Shown here: piece by piece, positions 22,500 to 30,510 of the stretch
Position numbering within the stretch: position 1 is the stretch's first letter
Layout: each line of letters starts with the position of its first letter
Assembly (NCBI GenBank): GCA_034409055.1
Contig: DAOUMU010000349.1
Coordinates: forward strand, 1-31,964
Direction: 5' to 3'
Source: DAOUMU01 sp034409055
Lineage (GTDB): Bacteria; Chloroflexota; Anaerolineae; 4572-78; J111
DNA: 31,964 bases
The notes under the pieces: model-generated
The model's database searches: none
Told to the model about the DNA's origin: nothing
What the model saw: the letters and a program-made list of their open reading frames with translations, nothing else
Position numbers and translations under genes: made by a program

Positions 22500-22872
22500 T
22501 AATACGACGAACCTGATCAGGGAAACGGTTGCGATTGAGCGGCTTACCCAAAAAGCCATCAAAGCCGGCGGCCTGAGCTTTAACCATTTCTGTGCTGGCA
22601 TCACGGGCGGTCACAGCCACGACGGGCACATCCCTTAATGTAGGCTCATTTTTAAGCTGCTCCAGGACTTGGTAGCCGTCGCCATCTGGTAACCCTAAAT
22701 CTAAAAATACCAGATCGATTTTCGGCATTCTCTTGGCCCGCTCCAAAGCAGAGCCGGCATAACGCTCCATAACCGTGCGCATTCCCAGCCGTCGCAGCAT
22801 GACCGAAATAATGGCCAACCCGGACGTATCATCTTCAACCACCAAAGCGATATAATTTTTAAATTCTGCCAT
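22465..22872 (-). CDS. Single-domain response regulator (CheY-like)
   Basis: 135 residues, a receiver domain only, without a DNA-binding or enzymatic output. The acidic pair is Glu13-Asp14-Asp15 (VVEDD), the phospho-acceptor is Asp58 (VFLDLGLPDGDG), the Thr in AVTARD is present and the conserved Lys lies in FLGKPLNR. GGAGGG lies six bases before ATG 22872. It begins 17 bases after the stop of the second histidine kinase, so it is the last gene of a kinase-kinase-receiver operon and the obvious phosphotransfer partner of both kinases. How the signal leaves the receiver is not visible; it may be a relay intermediate. It overlaps the M50 gene by 35 bases at its 3' end. Confidence 0.92.
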   Translation of the reverse strand: MAEFKNYIALVVEDDTSGLAIISVMLRRLGMRTVMERYAGSALERAKRMPKIDLVFLDLGLPDGDGYQVLEQLKNEPTLRDVPVVAVTARDASTEMVKAQAAGFDGFLGKPLNRNRFPDQVRRIINGESVWEVYH

Positions 22873-22889
22873 ACAAGCCCTCCGTATTT

Positions 22890-24167
22890 TTATGTCAGAT
22901 TGGTTGCGGGCAAAGTGACAGTAAAGGTCGTGCCTTTGCCCACGTGACTCTGCACTTCAATGTGTCCCCCGTGTAATTCTACCAGGGATTTGGTAATCGG
23001 CATACCCAGGCCAGGCCCAAAAAGCTGACCGATATCGGTCAAACTGCCGCTGGTGAATTGCTGAAAGATAGCGGGTAAAACTGCCTCCTCGATGCCCGGT
23101 CCGGTATCGGCAACCTGAATAATTACATTGCCATCATTTGGGTAGACATTGAGCCAGATCATTCCGGCCTCGGTAAACTTAGCTGCATTTGAAACGATGT
23201 TCAGCATAATCTGGCGCAAGCGTAGGCGGTCACTACATAGAACGGGTAACTTGGGCGAAACTTCTGTTATTATTTTAACGGGTTTGTTCTTGAGGAGTGC
23301 TTCCACAATGGGGATCGTTTCGGTGACCAGATCGGCCAGGTTCACGGGGCGTAAATGGAGAGTCATTTGCCCGGCTTCTATTTTGCTCATATCCAGAATA
23401 TTGTTAATCACCTCGAGTAGTTTTTCGGCGTCCTGTAAAGCCTGGTTCAGATAGTTAGTTTGGTCCTCGTTAAGCGGCCCTACATCACCATCCACTACAA
23501 AACCGATATAGTTGATTATGCCATTCAGGGGCGTGCGTAGTTCATGGGTAACATTCGCCAGAAATTTGCTTTTGAGATGAGTTAATTCCTCGATAGCCTG
23601 GATGGTTTCATCTAATTCAAAACTCCAGAGGGCCAGGGAAACCTGTTTTTGCAGCTCGGAGAGAATGGCCTGCTCCTGCCTGGTAAAGTTTTTGTCATCT
23701 ATTTTTGCCCCCAAAAAAAGTGTGCCCAAAAAGACGTTACTGACGTTTAGCGGTAATCGCAAAGCGTAGGTGCTACTGGGGAGGTTATTGCCTGAGGCTA
23801 ATTCGGCGCTTTTTAATTTAAAATCCGTGGGGATATCCCAGCTAACTAAGGCTTCCAGGTCATGCCGGGATTTTACTTTGAGCAACTCATGCGAAAAAAT
23901 GCGAAGGCTGACTCTAAAATCTTCCACACTACCCTGGAAATAATGCTCAAACCAGTGGCAACTGTTGTTGTATAAGGGACGCAGGATAAAAAAGGCGACT
24001 ACGGTACATAAAAGCGTGACCAGGTCTTGAAGGCATATCCAATTAAAGTCCATGATGGTCAGATTGACCATCACAAAAATCAGGGTAAGCCCGATGCTCC
24101 CCAGGAGCAAGCTCCGTTGGAAATCAATTGATAAATTAATCGCATGGTGTCTGATACGAGCCAGCAT
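22890..24167 (-). CDS. Membrane sensor histidine kinase (second of tandem pair)
   Basis: 425 residues from ATG 24167, which I prefer to a frame extending back to 24311 because homology to the upstream paralogue starts here and the overlap of 32 bases is reasonable. Two membrane segments lie at about 17-36 (LLLGSIGLTLIFVMVNLTIM) and 43-62. A GAF-like cytosolic sensor domain follows (about 75-195). HisKA carries phospho-acceptor His208 in the canonical THELRTPLNG, and HATPase_c has MLNIVSNAAKFT, VADTGPGIEE and GPGLGMPI. It pairs with the receiver 17 bases downstream. The near-parallel architecture and shared motifs (NGIINYIG, VNAAK/NAVKFT, GLGMPI) show a tandem duplication with the kinase gene before it. 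The signal is unknown; only short extracytoplasmic loops exist, so sensing is likely intramembrane or cytosolic. Confidence 0.9.
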   Translation of the reverse strand: MLARIRHHAINLSIDFQRSLLLGSIGLTLIFVMVNLTIMDFNWICLQDLVTLLCTVVAFFILRPLYNNSCHWFEHYFQGSVEDFRVSLRIFSHELLKVKSRHDLEALVSWDIPTDFKLKSAELASGNNLPSSTYALRLPLNVSNVFLGTLFLGAKIDDKNFTRQEQAILSELQKQVSLALWSFELDETIQAIEELTHLKSKFLANVTHELRTPLNGIINYIGFVVDGDVGPLNEDQTNYLNQALQDAEKLLEVINNILDMSKIEAGQMTLHLRPVNLADLVTETIPIVEALLKNKPVKIITEVSPKLPVLCSDRLRLRQIMLNIVSNAAKFTEAGMIWLNVYPNDGNVIIQVADTGPGIEEAVLPAIFQQFTSGSLTDIGQLFGPGLGMPITKSLVELHGGHIEVQSHVGKGTTFTVTLPATNLT

Positions 24168-25569
24168 CGAAATGTGCCTGCATGATTTTCTTATTACTAA
24201 CAATGGGTAGATGTCCGGGCTCACTTTCTGTCTCTTGAGATGAGAGGGGCAAGGTAAAAGTAAAAACAGAACCTCGATCCACTTCACTCTCCACCTTAAT
24301 ACGCCCGCCATGTAATTCCACCAACGCCCGGCTAATTGGCATCCCCAAACCTGTCCCCAAATGGCGACGACGTTCAGACAATCTGGGCTTGTTACTTTGA
24401 GTTAATACCTGTTGATAATCCTCAAAAATGAGGGGCAGATTCTCTTGAGCTATACCGATACCGGTATCTTGCACACTGACTAAAACCAGATTGCCTTCAC
24501 GCCAGGCTCTGATCCAAATAAAGCCTTTTCCGGTAAATTTCACAGCGTTTGAGAGCAGGTTAAGCAGAACTTGGCGTATTCTCAGACGGTCTGCAGTTAA
24601 AGAGGGCAGGTCATCAGCAATATCTACTGCCAATTTAACCGGCTTATTTTGAAGCATACCCCTGGCTATAGGCAAGGTATCTTCGATCACCTCCCGCAAA
24701 TCCATCACTTCAAGCCGAAGGGTAAGTTGGCCGGTTTCAATTTTGGTAATATCCAAAATATCATTCAATAAGTTCATCAAATATTCTGACCCATTGACAG
24801 CCTGATCCAGATATTCCACCTGTTCTTCGGTCACAGGGCCCAACATGCCATCAGCTACCAGGCCCGTGGCATTGATAACTCCGTTAAGCGGCGTTGTCAG
24901 GGCATGAGAAATGTTGGTTAGAAAATTACTTTTCAATTGGTCAGTTTTCTCGGCCTTCTCTTGGGCTTCTGTTAACTGTATGCCAGACAGTACCAGCGAT
25001 ATTTGCTCTTGGAGCTGTTTGATAGCTGCCCTTTCCTCATAACTAAAAGAGCGGTTAGAGTACTTTGGGCCAATCGTTAAGAACCCCAGAGAATGACTAC
25101 CCATTTCCAGAGGCAGGGTCAATGAGGCAGTTACGTCTGGAGTAGGATTTTCGTGTAAAGTGATGCTCTCAACCTGCAATTCGACCGGGAGCTTTTCCGT
25201 AAGAAACTGCTGTAAGTCCGTACGGGTGTTAATTTCAGTTAATGCCCGGCAAGCTGCGTCAATTTTCTCTATAAAACCGACTGTATCTGGGAAAAACAGA
25301 TAATCAATAAAGCGCTGCGCCCAACCACGGAGAGAAGACAACAGTAGTAATGTCAACAGGGTAGAGAAAAAGACAATAACGCTGCTTTCGCCCTTACTAA
25401 ACACCCAGGTCCACAACCAATGGATGAAGAACAGGGAGGTTAGAAAAGTCAGGGCGATGGTCAGGCCAAAACAAAGCCAAATCAACCCCGAACGGGCAAT
25501 TTCCCACCCCGCTTTAAATTTTAGAAATGGTAACGTCCCAAGATTTTTCTCAGTTGTGTTCCAAGTCAT
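24136..25569 (-). CDS. Membrane sensor histidine kinase (first of tandem pair), variant H box
   Basis: 477 residues from ATG 25569; TTG 25599 is an in-frame alternative ten codons earlier. Two membrane segments lie near the N-terminus (LIWLCFGLTIALTFLTSLFF; VIVFFSTLLTLLLLSSL). A GAF-like region follows at about 85-195 (SITLHENP...LGFLTIGPK). In HisKA the phospho-acceptor is His222, but the motif reads SHALTTP, not SHELRTP: the acidic residue after His and the Arg are both replaced. HATPase_c looks intact (LLNLLSNAVKFT, VQDTGIGIA, GTGLGMPI). It is the first gene of a three-gene operon with a second kinase (overlap of 32 bases) and a receiver. The missing Glu is often needed for catalysis, so this kinase may be weak, phosphatase-poor or a partner subunit to its paralogue. 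Confidence 0.9.
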   Translation of the reverse strand: MTWNTTEKNLGTLPFLKFKAGWEIARSGLIWLCFGLTIALTFLTSLFFIHWLWTWVFSKGESSVIVFFSTLLTLLLLSSLRGWAQRFIDYLFFPDTVGFIEKIDAACRALTEINTRTDLQQFLTEKLPVELQVESITLHENPTPDVTASLTLPLEMGSHSLGFLTIGPKYSNRSFSYEERAAIKQLQEQISLVLSGIQLTEAQEKAEKTDQLKSNFLTNISHALTTPLNGVINATGLVADGMLGPVTEEQVEYLDQAVNGSEYLMNLLNDILDITKIETGQLTLRLEVMDLREVIEDTLPIARGMLQNKPVKLAVDIADDLPSLTADRLRIRQVLLNLLSNAVKFTGKGFIWIRAWREGNLVLVSVQDTGIGIAQENLPLIFEDYQQVLTQSNKPRLSERRRHLGTGLGMPISRALVELHGGRIKVESEVDRGSVFTFTLPLSSQETESEPGHLPIVSNKKIMQAHFDAGSYQTPCD

Positions 25570-25786
25570 TGGAGAAATTTTTCCAGGCTCAACCAACAAT
25601 GAGTCACTCTCAATGTTGATGATACCACAGAATCAAGTCATTCGTAGTTACAAACTGATTAAGAAATGATACAGCGTTCGCCCCGAATTGATAGGGGCAT
25701 ACAATATAAAAATAAACCACTTACCTTAAAATTTTTCCAAATAGCCCAATAACCCCATGAAAGTATAACCCATAAAGCTCAAAATG

Positions 25787-25795
25787 TGGTATAAT
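25787..25795 (+). promoter_or_regulatory. Extended -10 promoter upstream of dnaE
   Basis: TGGTATAAT gives a full extended -10 without a clear -35. If it drives dnaE the 5' leader would be about 270 bases and include the repeat cluster at 25951-26017. Confidence 0.45.
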
Positions 25796-25950
25796 AAAAG
25801 ATAGCGTAGTGAACATTTGTTCTGTAGTTTTCACCACGAGATGTAGGGCCACATATACAGAAAATACCCATATATAGTAGTATTCTGGCATCCCTACTGG
25901 AAATCTCACGGGGTTATCTCCTCTGTCAATCTACAACCAACCGTAATTTG

Positions 25951-26017
25951 TGAAATGTGAAACGTAAGTTTTTCACGCACCACGTACCACGCATCACGTT
26001 TTACGTTTCACGTTTTA
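25951..26017. repeat. Short-repeat cluster before dnaE (CACG(C/T) and ACGTTTT units)
   Basis: TCACGCACCACGTACCACGC and a following ATCACGTTTTACGTTTCACGTTTT stretch show a roughly 7-base period, the same family as 20936-21007. Confidence 0.65.
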
Positions 26018-26070
26018 GAACTTGAAATCATAAGCTACTTGCATCGTTAATCTCTGATAAAGAGGCACTC

Positions 26071-29000
26071 ATGTCATCAGACTTTGTCCATCTTCACGTT
26101 CATAGCGAATATTCCCTGCTCGACGGGCTGGGACGTACGGCGGCCCTGGCCAGGGAAGCAGCCCGGTTGGGGCAACCGGCCCTGGCCTTGACCGACCACG
26201 GCGTTATGCACGGCGCGATTGAGTTTTTTCGCAACTGCAAAAAAGCAGGTATTAAGCCCATTATTGGCGTAGAAGCCTACCTGACCCCCTACGGGCGCAC
26301 CATGCAGGACCGGGACTCCAATAAAGATAAGGTGCGCCACCATTTACTCCTGCTGGCCCAAAATATGACCGGCTACAAAAACCTGCTCAAAATTTGCAGC
26401 GACGCTCAACTGCAGGGCTACTATTACAGGCCCCGTATTGACGCCGACTACCTGGCTGCCCACGCCGAGGGCCTCATCTGTACCACCGGCTGCATGGCAG
26501 CCGAAATCCCCTGGCTCTTGAACGGTTCCGAAGGCCGCCCACCGCAAGAGGATAAGGCCCTGGAACGATTACGCTGGTACCTGGAGGTTTTTGGCCGGGA
26601 GCGCTTCTTTATCGAATTGCAAGAGCATAACATCCCCGAATTGACCCGCATCAATAAAATCTTATTTGAGTGGGCCAAACAGCATAAGCTGGACCTGTTG
26701 GTGACCAACGACGTGCATTACGTGACCGAGGCCGATGCCAGGGCTCACGATACCCTGCTCTGTGTGCAAACGTCATCGCTGATTAACCAGCCCAAGCGGC
26801 TGCGCCTGTCAGACAACAGCTATTACCTGAAAAGCCTGGAGGAGTTGCGAGCGGTCTTCCGGCCCCTGGCCGATTTGCCGGAGAGTGCCTTCACCAATTC
26901 CCTCAAAATTGCCGAATTGTGTGAGGTTAACCTGGAAGATCATAGCTTCCATTTACCCAATCTGCCGGACCAACCGGTTGAGGTTATGCCGACCCATTTC
27001 CAAGAGAAGAAAGACTATGCCGGTTTTTTACGCTACCTGACGGATAAGGGGCTGCAAGAAAAATACGGCGACCGGGCCAATTCCCCTGAAGTGCAAGCCC
27101 GAAAAGAGCATGAACTCAAGATCATCAACAATATGGGCTTCGACGTTTACTACCTGATTGTCTGGGATTTGTGCCGGTACGCCCGTGAGCAGAATATTTG
27201 GTGGAACGTGCGCGGTTCTGGGGCTGGCTCCATTGTGGCTTATGCCATTGGCATTACCCTGATTGACCCCCTGAGACACAACCTCATTTTTGAGCGATTT
27301 CTCAATCCCGGCCGGGTCTCCATGCCTGATTTTGATCTGGATTATCCGGACGACCGGCGTGAAAAGATGATCGAATATACCCGGAAACGATACGGCGACA
27401 AGCGGGTGGCCCAAATTGTTTCCTTTGGCCGGATGAAAGCCCGGGCGGCCATCCGCGACGTAGGCCGGGCCATGGACATTCCCCTGGCCGAGGTGGATGG
27501 ACTGGCCAAGCAGATTACGGCCATCCCCGGTAAACCGGTCACCATCAACGATGCCCTCACCCCGGAGCATGAGTTCTTCGCCTCGGAACTCAAAGGCCAG
27601 TATGAGAATGTCGACCACGTACGGGAGTTGATTGACTATGCCCGTAATTTAGAGGGGGTCGCCCGGCACGCCTCGGTTCACGCCGCCGCCGTTGTTATCA
27701 CCGACGAGCCTTTGACCGAGTACGTGCCGGTCATGCGCGCTCAGGGCTCGGTGATTACCGAGGCCGTGACCCAATTTGAATTCCCCATTTGTGAGTCGAT
27801 TGGTCTGCTCAAGGTCGATTTTCTGGGACTATCCACGCTGACCATCATGCGCAAAGCGGCCGAGTTAATCAAAGAGCGACACGGCCTGAAGTTCACCCTG
27901 GAAAACTTGCCGATGGACAATCCGGAAGCCTTCAAAGACCTGCCCGACTTCCCTCCCCCTGACAAAGCCTTTGAACTCCTGGCCAGTGGCGACGTGACCG
28001 GCGTGTTTCAAGTGGAAGGGAACGGGATGCGCCGGGTGCTGACCGAGATGAAGCCGACTAAATTTGAGCATATTGTGGCCGCTATTTCTCTCTTCCGCCC
28101 CGGCCCGATGGAATACATTCCCACCTACATCGCCCGCATGCATGGCCAGGAACCGGTCGAGTACAAGCACCCCAAACTGGAACCGATTCTCAGCGAAACC
28201 TACGGCATCATCGTCTACCAGGAGCAGATTATCCAGATTGCTTCTCAACTGGCCGGTTACGCCCCCGGCGAAGCAGACCAGATTCGCAAAGCCGTGGGCA
28301 AGAAAATCAAGGCCAAGATCGAGGAACACCGCTCCAAATTTATTGAAGGGGCCGTGACCAACGGTATCGACAAAGCCATTGCCGAGGCCATCTACGGCGA
28401 TATCGAATTCTTCGCCCGCTACGGCTTCAACAAGGCTCACGCTGCCGATTACGCCCTGGTGACATGTCAAACCGCCTATCTCAAAGCCCATTATCCGATT
28501 GAGTATATGACCGCCCTGCTGACCGTAGAACGGGGCAACACCGAAAAAGTGGGCATGCTGGTGGGCGAATGTCGAGCCATGGGCATCGAGGTGCTGCCAC
28601 CCAACGTCAATCACGGCGGCATTGAGTTTGTGATTGAAGAGCACCCGGACAAAGGCTCGGTCGTCCGCTTCAGCCTGAGTGCGATCAAAAACGTGGGCGA
28701 GGGTCCCATCCAGCAGATCGCCGATGCGCGCCAGGCCGGCGATCCTTTCACCGATATCGATGACTTTTGCAACCGGGTTGACTTACGCCAGGTCGGTCGT
28801 CGAGCCCTGGAGAGCCTGATCAAAGTCGGGGCCCTGGATGAATTTGCCCCGCGTCATCATCTCCTGGCCATCATCGACCGTATGATCAATCTGTCCAGCT
28901 CGACCCACAAGGCGTCGGCGGCGGGTCAGATCAGCATGTTCGATGTGGGCGGTTTCGACGTACCCCAAACCGGCTCGGTTCTCTATCCCGAACCTGATCA

Positions 29001-29874
29001 TATGGAGCCGGTCAACCAGCGAGAAATGCTGAGCTGGGAGAAGGAACTGGTTGGCACCTACTTATCGGATCATCCCATTCAAAGGTATCTGCCGGCTATC
29101 AAAGCCGCGAATACGGCTATGCCAGGTGAGCTAGATGACATGAGGCACGGCCAACAGGTGATCGTGGCCGGTATGATCAATACAGTCCGTCATCATCAAA
29201 CCAAAAAAGGTGACCCGATGGCCTTTGTCGAGATCGAGGACATCCAGACCACTTGTGAGATTGTGGTCTTTCCCCGCGCCTATACTGCTCATAGCCAGTT
29301 GTTGGTGGAAGGCAATTTGATTGTTGTCCGGGGCAAGGTGGATGCCCAGGGACACACGCCAAAGGTGCTGGCCGATACTATTACCAATGAAATTACCAAC
29401 TACGGTGCCGTCGGTGAGGTCTCCTCTGTACCGGTCTCTTCGCCCTCTCTCTTTCAAGCTGAACCCACCCCCTCGCCATCACCGGAAAAGCAGAACGGGT
29501 ATGGCCATATGGTCAAGGAAATTTATGGGGACAACGGTCAATCAACTGCGACTGAGGTGGCCCCACCTCCTCCCTCACCGCAACTGCAGAGCCAACCTCA
29601 AGCGGAACCAGGCCCGGTTGAACCCGCCCCGATACCTCGCTGGTTACACATTACCATCCCTTGTACGGGCAATTTAACCCAGGATAAACATCGTTTAAAG
29701 ACGGTGTACAACTTACTCATCCAAACCCCGGGGGAAGACCATTTTAGCTTTTACCTGCCCAAAGGCAATAAAAAGATTCGGATAGACTTTCCCAACCAAA
29801 CCACGCGTGATACAGCCGGTTTGAGGCAGCAACTGACTCAACTGCTGGGAGCCACAGCCGTACGGGTCGGTTGA
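26071..29874 (+). CDS. dnaE: DNA polymerase III alpha subunit
   Basis: The replicative DNA polymerase catalytic subunit, 1267 residues, slightly longer than typical DnaE1 (about 1150-1200). The N-terminal PHP domain starts with FVHLHVHSEYSLLDG (His9, His11) and TDHGVMHG (Asp42, His43). The polymerase palm has the catalytic acids in PDFDLDYPDDRR (Asp420, Asp422) and Asp583 in LLKVDFLGLSTLTIM. Fingers motifs include GRMKARAAIRDVGRAM and FNKAHAADYALV. The beta-clamp-contact and OB-fold region is near 990-1110 (HGQQVIVAGMINTVRHHQTKKGDPMAFVEIEDI). A low-complexity Pro-rich linker (about 1130-1190) joins a C-terminal domain (IPCTGNLTQDKHRLKTVYNLL) not common to all DnaE. AAAGAGG lies five bases before ATG 26071. 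It appears to be a single-gene unit, with the RNA gene region following. Confidence 0.96.
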   Translation: MSSDFVHLHVHSEYSLLDGLGRTAALAREAARLGQPALALTDHGVMHGAIEFFRNCKKAGIKPIIGVEAYLTPYGRTMQDRDSNKDKVRHHLLLLAQNMTGYKNLLKICSDAQLQGYYYRPRIDADYLAAHAEGLICTTGCMAAEIPWLLNGSEGRPPQEDKALERLRWYLEVFGRERFFIELQEHNIPELTRINKILFEWAKQHKLDLLVTNDVHYVTEADARAHDTLLCVQTSSLINQPKRLRLSDNSYYLKSLEELRAVFRPLADLPESAFTNSLKIAELCEVNLEDHSFHLPNLPDQPVEVMPTHFQEKKDYAGFLRYLTDKGLQEKYGDRANSPEVQARKEHELKIINNMGFDVYYLIVWDLCRYAREQNIWWNVRGSGAGSIVAYAIGITLIDPLRHNLIFERFLNPGRVSMPDFDLDYPDDRREKMIEYTRKRYGDKRVAQIVSFGRMKARAAIRDVGRAMDIPLAEVDGLAKQITAIPGKPVTINDALTPEHEFFASELKGQYENVDHVRELIDYARNLEGVARHASVHAAAVVITDEPLTEYVPVMRAQGSVITEAVTQFEFPICESIGLLKVDFLGLSTLTIMRKAAELIKERHGLKFTLENLPMDNPEAFKDLPDFPPPDKAFELLASGDVTGVFQVEGNGMRRVLTEMKPTKFEHIVAAISLFRPGPMEYIPTYIARMHGQEPVEYKHPKLEPILSETYGIIVYQEQIIQIASQLAGYAPGEADQIRKAVGKKIKAKIEEHRSKFIEGAVTNGIDKAIAEAIYGDIEFFARYGFNKAHAADYALVTCQTAYLKAHYPIEYMTALLTVERGNTEKVGMLVGECRAMGIEVLPPNVNHGGIEFVIEEHPDKGSVVRFSLSAIKNVGEGPIQQIADARQAGDPFTDIDDFCNRVDLRQVGRRALESLIKVGALDEFAPRHHLLAIIDRMINLSSSTHKASAAGQISMFDVGGFDVPQTGSVLYPEPDHMEPVNQREMLSWEKELVGTYLSDHPIQRYLPAIKAANTAMPGELDDMRHGQQVIVAGMINTVRHHQTKKGDPMAFVEIEDIQTTCEIVVFPRAYTAHSQLLVEGNLIVVRGKVDAQGHTPKVLADTITNEITNYGAVGEVSSVPVSSPSLFQAEPTPSPSPEKQNGYGHMVKEIYGDNGQSTATEVAPPPPSPQLQSQPQAEPGPVEPAPIPRWLHITIPCTGNLTQDKHRLKTVYNLLIQTPGEDHFSFYLPKGNKKIRIDFPNQTTRDTAGLRQQLTQLLGATAVRVG

Positions 29875-29964
29875 GGGTTTGTCCTAGATTTTTGGTGGTT
29901 GGCCTATGGTCAGCGGTGGGATAGGGATGCCGGCCGATAAGTAGGTGAGGTTGTTGAGGTTATA

Positions 29965-29993
29965 TTGACAGATTATTTGTGTTGACCTATACT
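29965..29993 (+). promoter_or_regulatory. Consensus sigma70 promoter of the RNA unit
   Basis: TTGACA (29965-29970), a 17-base spacer, and TATACT (29988-29993). It is among the best promoters in the window and points to transcription from about 30000 rightward. Confidence 0.75.
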
Positions 29994-30169
29994 GGGTGTC
30001 CATTCGACATAATTAGAGTCTCAGTAGATCCAAATTTGCTCTAGCTGGACCAGTGCGAAGACCTGTGCAGCTCCGCTGCCTCCCCGTGGGACAGTCCAGC
30101 GGCCAAAACGCGGACTATGGTCCGCTCCGAGCTTGAAAATTGGATCTACTGAGTCTATTGAATACTGAC

Positions 30170-30218
30170 TACCCGACACGGATAGAGAAACCAGATTTCT
30201 GGTTTGCAATGTCGGGTA
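30170..30218. repeat. Double hairpin repeat within the RNA unit
   Basis: TACCCGACA (30170-30178) pairs with TGTCGGGTA (30210-30218), and the inner AAACCAGA (30188-30195) pairs with TCTGGTTT (30198-30205). It forms a long imperfect hairpin resembling REP-like AAACC/GGTTT elements. Confidence 0.6.
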
Positions 30219-30305
30219 ATGAACATAAGTTAAGACCCACAATGGAAGTGGGGTAAGCCGTACCAAAACAGGCGTCTTCCCCAGTTTCCGCGACAAAGTT
30301 TCAGC

Positions 30306-30343
30306 AAAAAGGAGACCTGCCAAGGCTGGGGGCCTCCTTTTTT
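30306..30343 (+). terminator. Rho-independent terminator of the RNA unit
   Basis: AAAAAGGAG (30306-30314) pairs with CTCCTTTTT (30334-30342), with a GC-rich interior and a T run at the end. It looks able to act in both directions. Confidence 0.75.
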
Positions 30344-30372
30344 AGTGAAAAATACAAGTATCTTCTCAAAAA

Positions 30373-30444
30373 GTAGGGGCGAGGCAACTCGGATTGAGGG
30401 TATCGAAGCAAAACAAACTATGCTCCGAGTTGCCTCGCCCCTAC
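30373..30444. repeat. Perfect 21-bp inverted repeat (MITE/REP-like)
   Basis: Arms at 30373-30393 (GTAGGGGCGAGGCAACTCGG...) and 30424-30444 are exact complements with a 30-base loop. It lies 66 bases upstream of the pfp start. GTAGGGGCGAGG-type palindromes are frequent in filamentous and cyanobacterial-like genomes, so a mobile or REP origin is likely. Confidence 0.75.
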
Positions 30445-30510
30445 CCTACCCCAAATTATTGAGAGATACCAAAATACAATTCTACCAAGGGATAAAGGAG
30501 GTGTTATACA

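Larger units (their letters stand above)
25600..26070. other. Divergent region between kinase operon and dnaE; promoter and repeat
   Basis: Holds a plus-strand extended -10 promoter (25787-25795), AT-rich sequence, and a short-repeat cluster at 25951-26017. A minus-strand TGGTATCAT at 25627-25619 may be the -10 of the kinase operon. Bases 25765-25779 (ATAACCCATAAAGCT) also occur at 21012-21026. No gene is supported here; the 25721-25909 open frame looks spurious. Confidence 0.5.
30000..30345 (+). ncRNA. Candidate structured non-coding RNA, possibly 6S-like
   Basis: Starts after a consensus promoter and ends at an intrinsic terminator. The core is closed by a perfect 14-bp stem, CTCAGTAGATCCAA (30020-30033) with 30140-30153, then GCTC/GAGC (30038-30041 / 30129-30132) and GGACCA/TGGTCC (30047-30052 / 30118-30123). 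Inside are GCAGC-TCC-GCTGC (30067-30079) and GTCC-A-GCG...CGC-GGAC (30094-30115). A long closing stem, a 5'-side single strand and a small 3'-side hairpin in a central bubble are what 6S RNA shows, but the core here is shorter (about 135 nt) and I cannot match sequence. The transcript would be about 345 nt. It could also be a leader of pfp, or a MITE. I see no tmRNA, RNase P or SRP signature. Confidence 0.4.
29875..30510. other. Long intergenic region between dnaE and pfp with RNA unit and repeats
   Basis: 636 bases without a convincing protein gene. It contains, in order, a consensus promoter (29965-29993), a structured-RNA candidate (about 30000-30345) with an internal hairpin, an intrinsic terminator (30306-30343), and a 21-bp inverted repeat (30373-30444). 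I see nothing notable in 29875-29964. Confidence 0.7.

Noticed and set aside
25721..25909. Minus-strand 62-residue frame before dnaE
   Set aside because: AT-rich by composition, no ribosome binding site, overlaps the extended -10 promoter.
30021..30323. Minus-strand 100-residue open frame in the dnaE-pfp gap
   Set aside because: It is created by the palindromic RNA unit, spans the terminator and shows no protein-like features or ribosome binding site.
30000..30345. tmRNA, RNase P RNA or SRP RNA
   Set aside because: No tRNA-like ends with CCA, no GAGGAAAGUCC-type RNase P motif, no GGAAGCAGCC-type SRP loop; only a loose 6S-like shape remains.
30459..30480. Promoter TTGAGA...TACAAT directly before pfp
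   Set aside because: The spacer is only 10 bases, too short for a sigma70 promoter; the promoter of pfp remains unidentified.
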